DNA of 49,848 bases from Firmicutes bacterium UBA3932 (GCA_002385825.1 DGEG01000151.1:1-49848); one strand, 5' to 3'; counted from the stretch's first letter, positions 34,325 to 44,381 are shown. The notes: generated by a model from the sequence alone, not told the origin. A program made the numbers and translations.

Positions 34325-34774
34325 ATGCGTGCAGTAGTTCAGAGGGTAACCAGGTCTCAGGTGCTGGTAGACGGAGAGGTTACCGGTGAAATTAATAGAG
34401 GACTGATGGTCCTCCTCGGAGTTGAAGAAGGAGATTCGGATGCGGATGCGGATTACATGGCAGAAAAAATTACAGGTCTCCGCATCTTTGAGGATGCAGA
34501 AGGAAAAATGAACCTCTCCTTGTTTGATGTGGGAGGAGAGATGCTCGTGGTATCCCAGTTCACACTTTTGGGAGATTGCAGAAAAGGAAAGCGCCCGAGT
34601 TTTACGTGTGCCGCAAAGCCCGAAGAGGCAGATCGTCTCTATCGACGTTTTGTTGAAGCATGTCGGAACAAGGGAATACATACGGAAGAAGGAGTCTTCC
34701 GGGCGGAAATGCTGGTCCGAATCGAAAACCACGGACCGGTGACGCTGATATTGGACAGCCGCAAGTTGTTCTAA
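34325..34774 (+). CDS. dtd: D-aminoacyl-tRNA deacylase
   Basis: Dtd removes D-amino acids wrongly attached to tRNA. It starts MRAVVQRV and has the catalytic SQFTLLGDCRKGKRPSF and the cross-subunit motif HGPVT near the end. At 149 residues the length is standard. The rel-dtd-MBL order is common in Firmicutes. Confidence 0.96.
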   Translation: MRAVVQRVTRSQVLVDGEVTGEINRGLMVLLGVEEGDSDADADYMAEKITGLRIFEDAEGKMNLSLFDVGGEMLVVSQFTLLGDCRKGKRPSFTCAAKPEEADRLYRRFVEACRNKGIHTEEGVFRAEMLVRIENHGPVTLILDSRKLF

Positions 34775-34797
34775 AATAATAAAGTAAGGAGAATCAT

Positions 34798-35418
34798 ATG
34801 AAGATCTATCGTTATGTTACAGGACCTTTATCCGTTAACACTTACCTCGTAGTAGATGAGGAAACAAACAAAGGATTTATCGTGGATCCCGGCGGCGAAG
34901 ATATTGACCTGCTGGAATTCGTAAAAGAAAATAATATTGAAATCGAATACATCATTTTAACCCACGGACACGGAGATCATATCTGCGGATTGGAATCATA
35001 TCAGAAGGCATGGCCAAAAGCCTCGCTTATTGTTCATGAAGAAGAACGTGAACTGCTTAGCGATCCCAGAAAGAATTATTCCACAATGACCTGTGGACGT
35101 CCCTTATCCTTTACTGCTGATCATTATGTTAAAGACGGTGAGATATTGAAAGCAGGCGGACTTGAAATAAAATTCCTGTTTACACCGGGACATACGCCAG
35201 GAGGCATGTGTGTTTATGTAGGAGACAGCCTTTTTAGCGGAGATACACTTTTTGCCAGATCCATAGGAAGAACCGACTTCCCGGGATCTTCCTTTGCCGC
35301 ATTGAAGAAATCCATAGAAGAAAAGCTATATACGCTTCCCGCAGACACGATGGTTTATCCGGGCCATATGGAGCCGACAACTATAGGGATCGAAAAGGAG
35401 CAAAATCCCTTTGTATAA
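34798..35418 (+). CDS. Metallo-beta-lactamase-fold hydrolase, glyoxalase II-like
   Basis: This 206-residue protein has the binuclear metal motif THGHGDH at about residues 56-62, then TPGHTPGGM and a final Gly-His (YPGHMEPTT). Such proteins often hydrolyse thioesters such as S-lactoylglutathione, but in clostridia the substrate is unknown. It shares 8 bases with the next gene (hemZ), indicating coupling. Confidence 0.85.
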   Translation: MKIYRYVTGPLSVNTYLVVDEETNKGFIVDPGGEDIDLLEFVKENNIEIEYIILTHGHGDHICGLESYQKAWPKASLIVHEEERELLSDPRKNYSTMTCGRPLSFTADHYVKDGEILKAGGLEIKFLFTPGHTPGGMCVYVGDSLFSGDTLFARSIGRTDFPGSSFAALKKSIEEKLYTLPADTMVYPGHMEPTTIGIEKEQNPFV

Positions 35419-36808
35419 AATATATTTCAATCGCGTCAAACAGGTCTATGAGCTGGGAGAACTTGTAAGGATGTTTCTGCCTCCCTCGGAGTTCTCCATC
35501 CTTGAAGAAGATCCGTTGGGGCAACCCTTGGAGGAAGAAGGGGATATCGTTATAAGATTGCCCGATTCAATTACGACAAGGGACGACGGTAAGCGATACC
35601 TCTACGATCAGCTGAAAAAGTATACGGGCCGTTCACTTGAATGGGGCACCCTGACGGGGGTGCGTCCGGTTAAACTTGTTGGAGACCTGTTGGCAGCAGG
35701 AAACACACCGGAACAGGTGCTGGAATGTCTGGAGGAGCAATATTACTTGAGCCGCGAAAAGGCAGAGCTTCTCATGAGCATACGCAAAACACAGCTTCCT
35801 TATCTTAATACGGAGGCCGCCGGAGCCATCGGTGTATATATCGGCATACCGTTTTGCCCGACCCGCTGTATTTATTGTTCCTTTACTTCCAATCAGGTAA
35901 GTTACGAAAAGGTATTGCCCTACCTTGACGCATTGGAACAGGAGATACGCTTTGCAGGTGAGGCCGTAACTAAGCAGGGCTGGTATCCGGAATCTGTATA
36001 TATCGGCGGCGGGACTCCCACTACCTTGAAAGATCAAGATATGGAAAAACTGCTCAAAACGGTGCGAACAAGTTTCGACTTTGAGCGGGTTAAGGAATTT
36101 ACCGTCGAAGCAGGAAGACCGGATACCATAACGGAATCCAAACTGGCTGTGTTAAAGGAAAACGGGGTGGACAGGATATGCATAAATCCCCAATCCATGA
36201 ACCAGGAAACATTGGATAGAATAGGGCGGTTACATCGATCGGAAGATGTGGCAGAAGCCTTTCGAACGGCTCAAAAGATAGGCTTCAAAGTGATAAATGC
36301 GGATCTGATTGCAGGCTTGCCTGGCGAAGAACCGGAGGATTTCCTCTACAGCTTGAAATCCATCATCGATTTGAAACCTGATAACATTACAGTCCACACT
36401 CTTGCTGTCAAAAGAGCGTCCAGATTAAAGGAAATAGACGAGCACTACAGCTATCGCCAGGGCGAAAAAGTAAGGCTAATGCTTAACAGTGGGCAACAAA
36501 TCCTCAGGGACGCGGGATATGTACCCTATTACCTTTACCGGCAGAAACAGATGGCGGGCAATTTGGAAAACGTGGGATATTGTTTTCCCGGGAAAGAGAG
36601 CCTGTACAATATTCGCATTATGGAAGAAAATCAGACAATATTGGCACTAGGTGCAGGAGGGATCAGCAAGGTCTGGTATCCTGACGAAAACCGGCTTGAA
36701 CGGATCCCGAACGTTTCAAATTACGAAATATATATAGAACGCATCGAAGAGATGATACAGAGAAAAAAAGACGGTATTTTCACCGGCTTTAAGGAGGAAA
36801 GACAGTGA
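35411..36808 (+). CDS. hemZ: Coproporphyrinogen dehydrogenase-like radical SAM protein HemZ
   Basis: This 465-residue radical SAM protein of the HemN/HemZ group has CPTRCIYCSF (CxxxCxxC), YIGGGTPTTL and AGLPGEEPEDF. An N-terminal region of about 145 residues before the Fe-S site marks it as HemZ. It is named for anaerobic coproporphyrinogen III oxidation, though the substrate in many clostridia is unproven. The start is TTG at 35411 behind AAGGAG with a 9-base spacing. Its TGA overlaps the GTG of aspS. Confidence 0.88.
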   Translation: MYKIYFNRVKQVYELGELVRMFLPPSEFSILEEDPLGQPLEEEGDIVIRLPDSITTRDDGKRYLYDQLKKYTGRSLEWGTLTGVRPVKLVGDLLAAGNTPEQVLECLEEQYYLSREKAELLMSIRKTQLPYLNTEAAGAIGVYIGIPFCPTRCIYCSFTSNQVSYEKVLPYLDALEQEIRFAGEAVTKQGWYPESVYIGGGTPTTLKDQDMEKLLKTVRTSFDFERVKEFTVEAGRPDTITESKLAVLKENGVDRICINPQSMNQETLDRIGRLHRSEDVAEAFRTAQKIGFKVINADLIAGLPGEEPEDFLYSLKSIIDLKPDNITVHTLAVKRASRLKEIDEHYSYRQGEKVRLMLNSGQQILRDAGYVPYYLYRQKQMAGNLENVGYCFPGKESLYNIRIMEENQTILALGAGGISKVWYPDENRLERIPNVSNYEIYIERIEEMIQRKKDGIFTGFKEERQ

Positions 36809-38577
36809 CGAAGATATTCAAGAGGACTCATATGTGCGGTGAACTGAACAGCGCGCATATCGGACAAGAAGTGGTGTTGAACGGTTGGATCCAGAGAAGA
36901 AGAAACCTGGGAGGATTGATTTTCTGCGATTTACGAGACAAAACCGGACTTGTTCAGATTGTATTTAACCAGGATGTTCCGGAAGAACTTTTCGAAAAAG
37001 CAGACAGCTTACGCAGCGAGTTTGTCGTAGGAGTTCATGGAACGGTTAAGGAGCGCCAGTCCAAAAATAAGGATCTCTCTACAGGGGATATCGAGGTGTT
37101 TGTTGATGACCTTGTCATATATTCTCAGGCAGAAACACCTCCTATTTACATTAAAGATGATGATGACGTTTCGGAAAATCTGCGTATGAAATATCGCTAT
37201 CTCGATCTCCGCAAGCCCAGAATGCAAGGGAATCTCCAATTCCGCCACAAGGTAACCAAGCTTACCCGGGATTTCTTCGACAGCTGTGGTTTTACGGAAA
37301 TCGAGACTCCAATGTTGATAAAGCCTACTCCGGAGGGTGCCAGGGATTATCTTGTTCCAAGCAGGGTAAACCGGGGGCGTTTCTATGCACTTCCCCAGTC
37401 TCCGCAAATGTTTAAGCAACTGCTGATGGTATCCGGTGCAGATCGTTACTTCCAAATCGTGAAGTGCTTCAGGGATGAGGACTTGAGAGCAGACAGACAG
37501 CCGGAGTTTACACAAATCGATATCGAAATGTCCTTCGTGGACGTGGATGACGTGATAGAAGTACAAGAAAAATACCTTCAGCAATTGTTTAGCCAGCTGA
37601 TGGGTATAGAAATCAGTCTTCCGCTGCCTCGCATCACATACCAGAAGGCTATGGAGCGTTACGGAAGCGACAAACCGGACACCCGTTTCGGTTTCGAACT
37701 ACGATCGTTTAACGAGAAGGTCAAGGATTCTCCCTTTCCGGTGTTTGCAAATGCCATTGCGGAAGGCGGAGATGTGAGGGCTATCAACATAAACGGGCAC
37801 AGCTCGGATTTCAGCAGGAAAGACCTCGACAGGCTCCAGGATGAGATCAAGAAAACTTTCGGGGCAAAAGGGCTTGCCTGGATCCGGGTAGGAGAAGATG
37901 AAATAACCTCTTCCTTTAACAAGTTCTATGATCAGGAAGGTTTGAGGAGACTGGCAAACGCAGTGGATGGTAAGCCAGGTGATCTTATTCTGATCGTTGC
38001 AGGAGAGCCGGGTGTGGTTTTTGACAGTCTCGGCTATTTGCGCAGGGAGATTGCCGACAGGCTGGGCCTTTTGGACGATAAGATCTTCAATCTTTTATGG
38101 GTAGTGGACTTTCCTCTATTGGAATACGATGAAGAATTGAAGCGATTCAAAGCCATGCACCATCCTTTTACTTCTCCTAAAGAAGAAGACATACCTTTGC
38201 TGGACAAAGATCCGGCCAAAGTCAAGGCTAAAGCTTACGATATTGTTTTAAACGGGGTGGAGCTTGGAGGCGGAAGCATCCGTATCCATGACAGAGACCT
38301 TCAAAGCAAGATGTTCAACGTTCTGGGGCTTACAAAGGAAGAAGCCGAGGAGAAATTTGGGTTTCTGCTTGAAGCCTTCAAATACGGGACGCCTCCACAC
38401 GGCGGGATTGCTTATGGACTGGATCGTTTAGTCATGCTGCTCTGCGGAGAAAAGAGCATCCGGGAAGTCATCGCGTTTCCGAAGAACCAAGCTGCCGTCT
38501 GCATGCTTTCTGAAGCTCCGGGAGAAGCAACTAAAGAACAATTGGATGAATTAGGGATTTCACTGGTAAAGGAATAA
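36805..38577 (+). CDS. aspS: Aspartyl-tRNA synthetase
   Basis: This class II synthetase of 590 residues is the bacterial type: N-terminal anticodon-binding OB fold (GWIQRRRNLGGLIFCDLRD), catalytic motif 2 (FRDEDLRADRQPEFTQID), the bacterial GAD insertion domain, and motif 3 (GIAYGLDRLVMLL). It starts with GTG behind AAGGAGG. I saw no T-box leader. hemZ overlaps it at the start. Confidence 0.97.
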   Translation: MTKIFKRTHMCGELNSAHIGQEVVLNGWIQRRRNLGGLIFCDLRDKTGLVQIVFNQDVPEELFEKADSLRSEFVVGVHGTVKERQSKNKDLSTGDIEVFVDDLVIYSQAETPPIYIKDDDDVSENLRMKYRYLDLRKPRMQGNLQFRHKVTKLTRDFFDSCGFTEIETPMLIKPTPEGARDYLVPSRVNRGRFYALPQSPQMFKQLLMVSGADRYFQIVKCFRDEDLRADRQPEFTQIDIEMSFVDVDDVIEVQEKYLQQLFSQLMGIEISLPLPRITYQKAMERYGSDKPDTRFGFELRSFNEKVKDSPFPVFANAIAEGGDVRAININGHSSDFSRKDLDRLQDEIKKTFGAKGLAWIRVGEDEITSSFNKFYDQEGLRRLANAVDGKPGDLILIVAGEPGVVFDSLGYLRREIADRLGLLDDKIFNLLWVVDFPLLEYDEELKRFKAMHHPFTSPKEEDIPLLDKDPAKVKAKAYDIVLNGVELGGGSIRIHDRDLQSKMFNVLGLTKEEAEEKFGFLLEAFKYGTPPHGGIAYGLDRLVMLLCGEKSIREVIAFPKNQAAVCMLSEAPGEATKEQLDELGISLVKE

Positions 38578-38580
38578 CAT

Positions 38581-39189
38581 ATGAAAAATATCGGCGTAAT
38601 CGGCGGGACCTTTGATCCCATACATTTTGGTCATCTCATTCTTGCCGAACAGGCGAGGGATGGAGCAGGCCTGGAGAAAGTCATCTTCATGCCTGCTAAA
38701 ATGTCTCCATATAAGATAAATCGGGAATGTGCTTCGGAACAACACCGTTATAATATGATCGCCTTGGCCATAGATGGAAATGAGGGGTTTGAAGTCTCGG
38801 ACATGGAGCTTTGCGGATCTGAAATTTCTTATACAATACACACCTTGGAAGCGCTTCAGAATCAATTGGGCAAGGAATGCCAACTGCACTTCATTTGCGG
38901 TACGGATGCATTTTTAGGCATGGGGGGATGGCGCAAAATAGATGAACTTCTAAAAAAATTCCCATTGATCGTAGGCGCAAGGCCAAGGTATAAGGACAAG
39001 TCGAGGGACGAATTGATTCGTCATTTCGAAGCGGAATACGGCGCGCGAATCAAAACAGTACACATGCCTAAAATAGATATTTCCTCTTCAGACATAAAAC
39101 AGCGAATAAAGGAGAAGAGATCCATACGCTATTTGTTGCCGGAAAAGGTAGCCGATTATATCGAATCAAATAACCTGTACTTTGAATAA
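38581..39189 (+). CDS. nadD: Nicotinate-nucleotide adenylyltransferase
   Basis: NadD makes deamido-NAD from nicotinate mononucleotide and ATP. It has GGTFDPIHFGHL at the N-terminus and the C-terminal ISSSDIKQRI motif. Length 202 is standard. It follows aspS by 3 bases with no clear SD directly before ATG, so it is probably coupled to aspS. The group nadD-yqeK-rsfS is a conserved Firmicutes arrangement. Confidence 0.96.
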   Translation: MKNIGVIGGTFDPIHFGHLILAEQARDGAGLEKVIFMPAKMSPYKINRECASEQHRYNMIALAIDGNEGFEVSDMELCGSEISYTIHTLEALQNQLGKECQLHFICGTDAFLGMGGWRKIDELLKKFPLIVGARPRYKDKSRDELIRHFEAEYGARIKTVHMPKIDISSSDIKQRIKEKRSIRYLLPEKVADYIESNNLYFE

Positions 39190-39244
39190 ACTTAAAAAAG
39201 CGCCAAATCTTATTACAAGAATGCTTTCCAATGCTTGCCTCAAC

Positions 39245-39273
39245 TTGTAAGAAAGTGACAAACGTGGTATAAT
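39245..39273 (+). promoter_or_regulatory. Promoter overlapping the yqeK start
   Basis: TTGTAA (39245-39250), 17 bp, TATAAT (39268-39273). The -10 box includes the first bases of the ATG at 39272, so RNA from it would start inside the annotated frame. Confidence 0.5.
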
Positions 39274-39805
39274 GTATAGCATTAATTTGGAAGAAATTAA
39301 GAAACATATAGAAAAAGAACTGTCTTCGGAGCGGATGAAACACACCCTTGGGGTGATATCTGAGGCCGAAAAATTAGCTGAACGCTACGGAGTGGATAAG
39401 GAGAAAGCAAAACTTGCAGCACTTTGCCATGACATGGCCAGGTGCATGCCGGTGGATTCCATAGAGCTTGCCCATGCAAAGATGGCCGCAGATCTTCTGA
39501 AATGTGAATGGGGGATAGAAGACCCGGATGTTCTCAATGCAGTAACTTATCATACCACCGGCCGTCCAGGAATGTCTCTGTTGGAAAAAATCATATACCT
39601 GGCTGATGCTATTGAACCCGGTCGAAACTATCCGGGAGTAGACCGGTTGAGGAAATTGGCCTATGAAGATTTAGATAAAGCCTGTGCGGAAGTCATGAGA
39701 CAGACCATCGAATACGTAAAACATAAAGGTTGTGAAATAGATGATAATACAATAAAAGCCATGGAGGAATTACTGGCTAAAGAAAGGAGTGCCGATGAAC
39801 AATAA
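39272..39805 (+). CDS. yqeK: HD-domain nucleotide hydrolase YqeK
   Basis: This 177-residue HD-domain protein resembles YqeK, which hydrolyses Ap4A symmetrically. It has RMKHTLGVISEAEKLAERYG, the HD pair in LCHDMAR and YHTTGRPGMS, and LADAIEPGRNYPGV. ATG at 39272 has no SD, and a TATAAT overlaps it; a start at TTG 39287 (EEIKKHIEKEL) would keep the whole domain. It lies between nadD and rsfS. Confidence 0.9.
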   Translation: MYSINLEEIKKHIEKELSSERMKHTLGVISEAEKLAERYGVDKEKAKLAALCHDMARCMPVDSIELAHAKMAADLLKCEWGIEDPDVLNAVTYHTTGRPGMSLLEKIIYLADAIEPGRNYPGVDRLRKLAYEDLDKACAEVMRQTIEYVKHKGCEIDDNTIKAMEELLAKERSADEQ

Positions 39806-40139
39806 AGAAATTGCCCTGCAAACGGCTGCTGTGCTTTCTGCAAAGAAGGCCAAAGATCTGATGGTCATCGATGTTTCCGAAAGATCATCTTTTGCTGACT
39901 ATTTGATACTGGCGACAGGAAGTTCCGAGCGACAGGTAGGAAACTTAGCCAAAGAAGTAGTCGATGCCCTTGGCAAAGAAGGGATCCACGCCAGGAATGT
40001 TGAAGGCAAACAAAGCTCCGGATGGATTCTGATGGATTACGGCGATGTAATAGTAAATATTTTTTCCGAAGAACAGAGAAACTACTATAATCTCGAAAAG
40101 ATTTGGGGAGATTGCTGTGTTCTTGATATAGAAGAATGA
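39795..40139 (+). CDS. rsfS: Ribosomal silencing factor RsfS
   Basis: RsfS binds ribosomal protein L14 and blocks subunit joining when nutrients are scarce. Family signs: VIDVSERSSFADYLILATGSSERQV, and WILMDYGDVIVNIF near the end. At 114 residues it is normal. ATG at 39795 is preferred because AAAGGAG stands 6 bases upstream. It overlaps yqeK by 11 bases. Confidence 0.95.
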   Translation: MNNKEIALQTAAVLSAKKAKDLMVIDVSERSSFADYLILATGSSERQVGNLAKEVVDALGKEGIHARNVEGKQSSGWILMDYGDVIVNIFSEEQRNYYNLEKIWGDCCVLDIEE

Positions 40140-40216
40140 TATAATACGCAAATTTCTAATACGAACAGAAGAAAACACACAGGATATAATACTGACAGCA
40201 ACGGAGGATATGCCTG

Positions 40217-42685
40217 ATGGATCAACATTACAATTTCAGTAAAATCGAAAAAAAGTGGCAAAACTACTGGGAAGAAAATAATACTTTTAAAACTACGGAA
40301 GATAAAAATAAAGAGAAATATTATCTTCTCGAAATGTTTCCCTATCCTTCAGGGAAACTCCATATGGGCCATGTGAGGAATTATTCTATCGGAGATGTAA
40401 TTTCCAGATATATGACCATGCGGGGGAAGAACGTGTTGCACCCAATGGGTTGGGATTCATTTGGCCTTCCGGCAGAAAATGCCGCCATAAAGAATCACGT
40501 TCATCCGAATATCTGGACATGGAAAAACATAGAGGAGATGCGCCAGCAATTGAAAATGCTGGGACTCAGTTATGATTGGGACAGAGAAATCGCAACCTGT
40601 CATCCCGACTACTATAAGTGGATGCAGTGGATTTTCATACAGTTCTTCAACAAAGGCCTGGCTTACAAAAAAAAGAATCCAGTCAATTGGTGTCCTTCCT
40701 GTCAGACTGTACTTGCCAATGAGCAGGTGGTAGACGGTTGTTGTGAACGCTGTCATACTTTGGTTGGCAAAAAAGAGCTGGAACAGTGGTATCTTAAAAT
40801 TACCGAGTATGCGGACCGACTTTTGAAAGAATTGGACCTTCTCGAAGGTTGGCCCGAAAAAGTTAAAATTATGCAGCGCAACTGGATCGGCAAGAGCGAA
40901 GGAGCTGAAGTAGATTTCAAAATTGCCGGAAGCGATAAAACTCTCTGCGTGTTTACAACGAGACCGGATACGCTTTTCGGCGTCACTTACATGGTGTTAG
41001 CGCCGGAGCACCCCTATGTAAAAGAATTGGTGTCAGAGGAATGCAGTAAAGACGTTGAGGAGTTTTTGGACAAGCTGCAGTATATGAGTGAGATTGAACG
41101 AACTTCAACTACTCTGGAGAAGGAAGGCGTGTTCATCGGCAGCTATGCAATAAACCCTCTGACGGGAAAAGAAGTGCCGATCTATATTGCCAATTACGTG
41201 CTCATGGATTACGGTACAGGCGCCATAATGGCCGTTCCTGCGCACGATCAGAGAGACTTTGAATTTGCGAAAAAATACAACTTGGATATCGTGCCTGTGG
41301 TAGACCCGGGAGATCCTGAAATCGACCTGTATAATTTAAAAGAAGCTTTTGAAGCTGATGGCACTATGATCAATTCCGGCACATTCAACGGTATGAACAG
41401 CCGGAAGGCTATTAAGGATATAACAGCTTATTTAGAGGAAAAGGGGCTCGGGAAAGCCGCTGTCAATTACCGGCTTAGGGATTGGCTTATTTCAAGGCAG
41501 CGCTACTGGGGAACGCCGATTCCGATGCTTCACTGTGAAAAATGTGGTTGGGTGCCGGAAAAGATTGAAAATCTTCCAGTACTTCTTCCTACAGACGTTG
41601 AATTTACGGGAAAAGGTGAGTCTCCGCTTACCACAAGCAAGAGCTTTAAGAAGGCTCTCTGCCCGAAGTGCGGCGGCGAAGCCACTCGTGAGACCGACAC
41701 GATGGACACGTTTTTGGACTCTTCGTGGTACTATCTCAGATATACTGATGCTCAAAACAAAGATGAAGTCTGGGACAAGGAAAAGGCCAAATACTGGATG
41801 CCTGTAGACCAGTACATCGGCGGGGTAGAGCACGCGATACTTCACCTGCTCTATGCGCGGTTCTTCAACAAATTCCTTTATGATTTAGGGTACTCGCCTT
41901 GTATAGAACCCTTTACCAACCTGTTGACCCAGGGCATGGTTCTAAAAGACGGAGCGAAGATGTCTAAATCAAAAGGAAACGTTGTAAGTCCCGAAGAAAT
42001 TATCAAGAAATACGGGGCCGATACGGCACGACTGTTTATCCTCTTTGCTTCTCCGCCGGAGAAAGAACTGGAGTGGTCGGATACCGGTGTGGAGGGAAGT
42101 TATCGCTTCCTTTCAAGAGTATACCGGCTCGTCCACGAACTATCGGATACAATAAAGGACGCAACGGATTCTTATGTGGTTGAAACAAGCCAGGACAGGG
42201 AATTAAACTATGTACTGAACACGACCATTAAAAAGGTTACGGACGACTTGGGCAACCGGTTTAACTTCAATACTGCCATATCGGCTATTATGGTGCTGGT
42301 AAACGAGCTTTACCGTTATAAGTCCGAGTCTGTACTGAACAAAGGCCTGCTTCGCCACGCTATAAAATGTCTGATTCTAATACTGTCACCCTTCACTCCG
42401 CATATTTGCGAGGAAATGTGGCAGCATATCGGACATGATAGTACCCTTTACCACGAAAGATGGCCGGAATATGATGAAGCTGCTCTCGTGAGGGATGAAA
42501 CGGAAATTGCGATTCAGATCAACGGAAAAGTAAAAGAGCGCATCATGGTAACAAGCGGTCTTTCCAAGGATGAATTCCTTGAAGAAGCGCTGCAGAATGA
42601 GACTGTAAAAGCGTTGCTGGACGGGAAGAACGTGATCAAAATAATCCCGGTTCCGGACAAACTCTTAAATATTGTAGTTAAATAG
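40217..42685 (+). CDS. leuS: Leucyl-tRNA synthetase
   Basis: This 822-residue class I synthetase has the HIGH-type motif PYPSGKLHMGH, the editing domain (TTRPDTLFG, with GTGAIMAVPAHDQRD), a zinc-like Cys cluster (WCPSCQ, CCERCH; later CEKCG, CPKCG) and the KMSKS loop AKMSKSKGNV. RBS CGGAGG. It ends in UAG (42683-42685); the next gene's frame is the same and no other stop lies between, so readthrough would join LeuS to RNase J. Confidence 0.97.
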   Translation: MDQHYNFSKIEKKWQNYWEENNTFKTTEDKNKEKYYLLEMFPYPSGKLHMGHVRNYSIGDVISRYMTMRGKNVLHPMGWDSFGLPAENAAIKNHVHPNIWTWKNIEEMRQQLKMLGLSYDWDREIATCHPDYYKWMQWIFIQFFNKGLAYKKKNPVNWCPSCQTVLANEQVVDGCCERCHTLVGKKELEQWYLKITEYADRLLKELDLLEGWPEKVKIMQRNWIGKSEGAEVDFKIAGSDKTLCVFTTRPDTLFGVTYMVLAPEHPYVKELVSEECSKDVEEFLDKLQYMSEIERTSTTLEKEGVFIGSYAINPLTGKEVPIYIANYVLMDYGTGAIMAVPAHDQRDFEFAKKYNLDIVPVVDPGDPEIDLYNLKEAFEADGTMINSGTFNGMNSRKAIKDITAYLEEKGLGKAAVNYRLRDWLISRQRYWGTPIPMLHCEKCGWVPEKIENLPVLLPTDVEFTGKGESPLTTSKSFKKALCPKCGGEATRETDTMDTFLDSSWYYLRYTDAQNKDEVWDKEKAKYWMPVDQYIGGVEHAILHLLYARFFNKFLYDLGYSPCIEPFTNLLTQGMVLKDGAKMSKSKGNVVSPEEIIKKYGADTARLFILFASPPEKELEWSDTGVEGSYRFLSRVYRLVHELSDTIKDATDSYVVETSQDRELNYVLNTTIKKVTDDLGNRFNFNTAISAIMVLVNELYRYKSESVLNKGLLRHAIKCLILILSPFTPHICEEMWQHIGHDSTLYHERWPEYDEAALVRDETEIAIQINGKVKERIMVTSGLSKDEFLEEALQNETVKALLDGKNVIKIIPVPDKLLNIVVK

Positions 42686-42700
42686 AAAGGAAAATGTAAT

Positions 42701-44380
42701 TTGAAAATAACTGAAAATTTTAGGGATAGCCAGGGAGTCAAGCTCATTCCTCTGGGCGGTTTAAATGAGATCGGCAAAAACTTGACCGTCCTGGAGTACA
42801 AAAATGACATCCTGATTATTGATTGTGGCTTATCCTTCCCCGATGACGAGATGTTCGGCATTGATATTGTAATTCCGGACTTTAGTTATTTGGAAAAAAA
42901 CAGGGGAAAATTGAGGGGTATGGTCCTGACCCACGGACATGAGGACCACATCGGTGCCATTCCCTATCTGTTAAAGTCAGTGAATGTCCCTATTTACGGA
43001 ACAAAACTGACTTTAGGACTGGTAGAGAACAAATTAAAAGAGCATGGCCTTAAGGCCAAATTGAACACGATAAAGTCAGGGCAGACGTTCAAGGTCGGCG
43101 AAATCAAGATTGAAGCCATCCGCACGACACACTCTATTGCCGACTCTATCTGCCTGGCTATCGACACTCCGGCGGGTGTGATTTTTCATACGGGAGATTT
43201 CAAGATCGACTACACACCGCTCCACGGAAAACCCATTGACTTCCAACGCCTTGCCAAAATCGGCGAGAAAGGCGTCCTACTGATGCTTGCAGACAGCACA
43301 AATGCGGAAAGAAAAGGGTATACACCTTCCGAGAGTACGGTGGGAACAGCCTTGGAAAACATCTTCCGCAATTGTACCAACCGAATAATTATTGCCACCT
43401 TCTCTTCCAACGTACACCGTGTTCAGAGAATCATCGATACGGCTGTAATGTTCAACCGAAAGGTGGCCATATCCGGCAGAAGCATGATCAATGTGGTCAA
43501 TATAGCCAAAGACATAGGTTATTTGAAGATACCTGACAAAACTCTGGTAGATATCAACAAAGCCAAAAATATTAAGGATTCAGAACTGGTTATCATAACT
43601 ACGGGAAGTCAAGGGGAGCCTATGTCCGCTCTGGCCAGGATGGCTTCTAACGATCACAAAGCAGTCCAGATAAAGAAAGGTGATGTGGTCATCCTATCAT
43701 CTACTCCCGTGCCCGGAAACGAAAAGACTGTTTCCAATGTAGTAAACAGGCTCTTTGAGCGGGGAGCGGAAGTTATCTACTCCGACATAGCGGACATACA
43801 TGTTTCAGGACATGCCTCGGAAGAGGAATTGAAGCTGATTCAATCCTTGATTAAGCCCAAATACTTCATGCCTGTCCACGGTGAATACCGGCATCTGCGC
43901 AGGCATGCTATGATTGCGGAAAGTCTTGGAATGCCGAAAGACCACATATTTATTCTCGCCAATGGGGAGATTCTGAGCCTGAAGAAAAACAAGGTGGAAA
44001 AAAAGAAAGAAACTGTCCCCTGCAACCCCGTATTAGTCGACGGATTGGGAGTTGGGGATGTAGGCAATATCGTTTTGAGAGACAGAAAACTCTTGTCGGA
44101 AAGCGGCCTTATTATAGTAGTAGCTGCTATCGATAAGGCCACCGGCGCCATATGTTCCGGCCCGGATATTATATCCAGAGGTTTCGTATATGTGAGAGAG
44201 TCGGAAGACTTGATTGAATCGGCAAGGAAAGTTGCGGAAGAACGGCTCTATAAGTGTCAGAAGGCGAAAATGAAAGACTGGAGTTCTATGAAAAACGCCG
44301 TACGCAGCGATTTACAGGACTACATCTATCAACAAACGAAGCGAAATCCGGTGATTCTACCGATATTCATGGAGGTTTAA
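42701..44380 (+). CDS. rnj: Ribonuclease J
   Basis: RNase J is a metallo-beta-lactamase/beta-CASP RNase with endo- and 5'-exonuclease activity that is central to mRNA decay in Firmicutes. Metal motif THGHEDHIG is at about residues 77-85, HTGDFKID follows, and beta-CASP parts include TFSSNVHRVQRI and PVHGEYRHLRRHA. Length 559 is normal. The start is TTG at 42701 with AGAAAGGAAA upstream, 15 bases after the leuS amber and in its frame. Confidence 0.95.
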   Translation: MKITENFRDSQGVKLIPLGGLNEIGKNLTVLEYKNDILIIDCGLSFPDDEMFGIDIVIPDFSYLEKNRGKLRGMVLTHGHEDHIGAIPYLLKSVNVPIYGTKLTLGLVENKLKEHGLKAKLNTIKSGQTFKVGEIKIEAIRTTHSIADSICLAIDTPAGVIFHTGDFKIDYTPLHGKPIDFQRLAKIGEKGVLLMLADSTNAERKGYTPSESTVGTALENIFRNCTNRIIIATFSSNVHRVQRIIDTAVMFNRKVAISGRSMINVVNIAKDIGYLKIPDKTLVDINKAKNIKDSELVIITTGSQGEPMSALARMASNDHKAVQIKKGDVVILSSTPVPGNEKTVSNVVNRLFERGAEVIYSDIADIHVSGHASEEELKLIQSLIKPKYFMPVHGEYRHLRRHAMIAESLGMPKDHIFILANGEILSLKKNKVEKKKETVPCNPVLVDGLGVGDVGNIVLRDRKLLSESGLIIVVAAIDKATGAICSGPDIISRGFVYVRESEDLIESARKVAEERLYKCQKAKMKDWSSMKNAVRSDLQDYIYQQTKRNPVILPIFMEV

Positions 44381-44381
44381 A

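Noticed and set aside
40140..40216. T-box leader before leuS
   Set aside because: The gap is only about 77 bases, too short for a T-box, and no T-box core sequence is seen; none is seen before aspS either.
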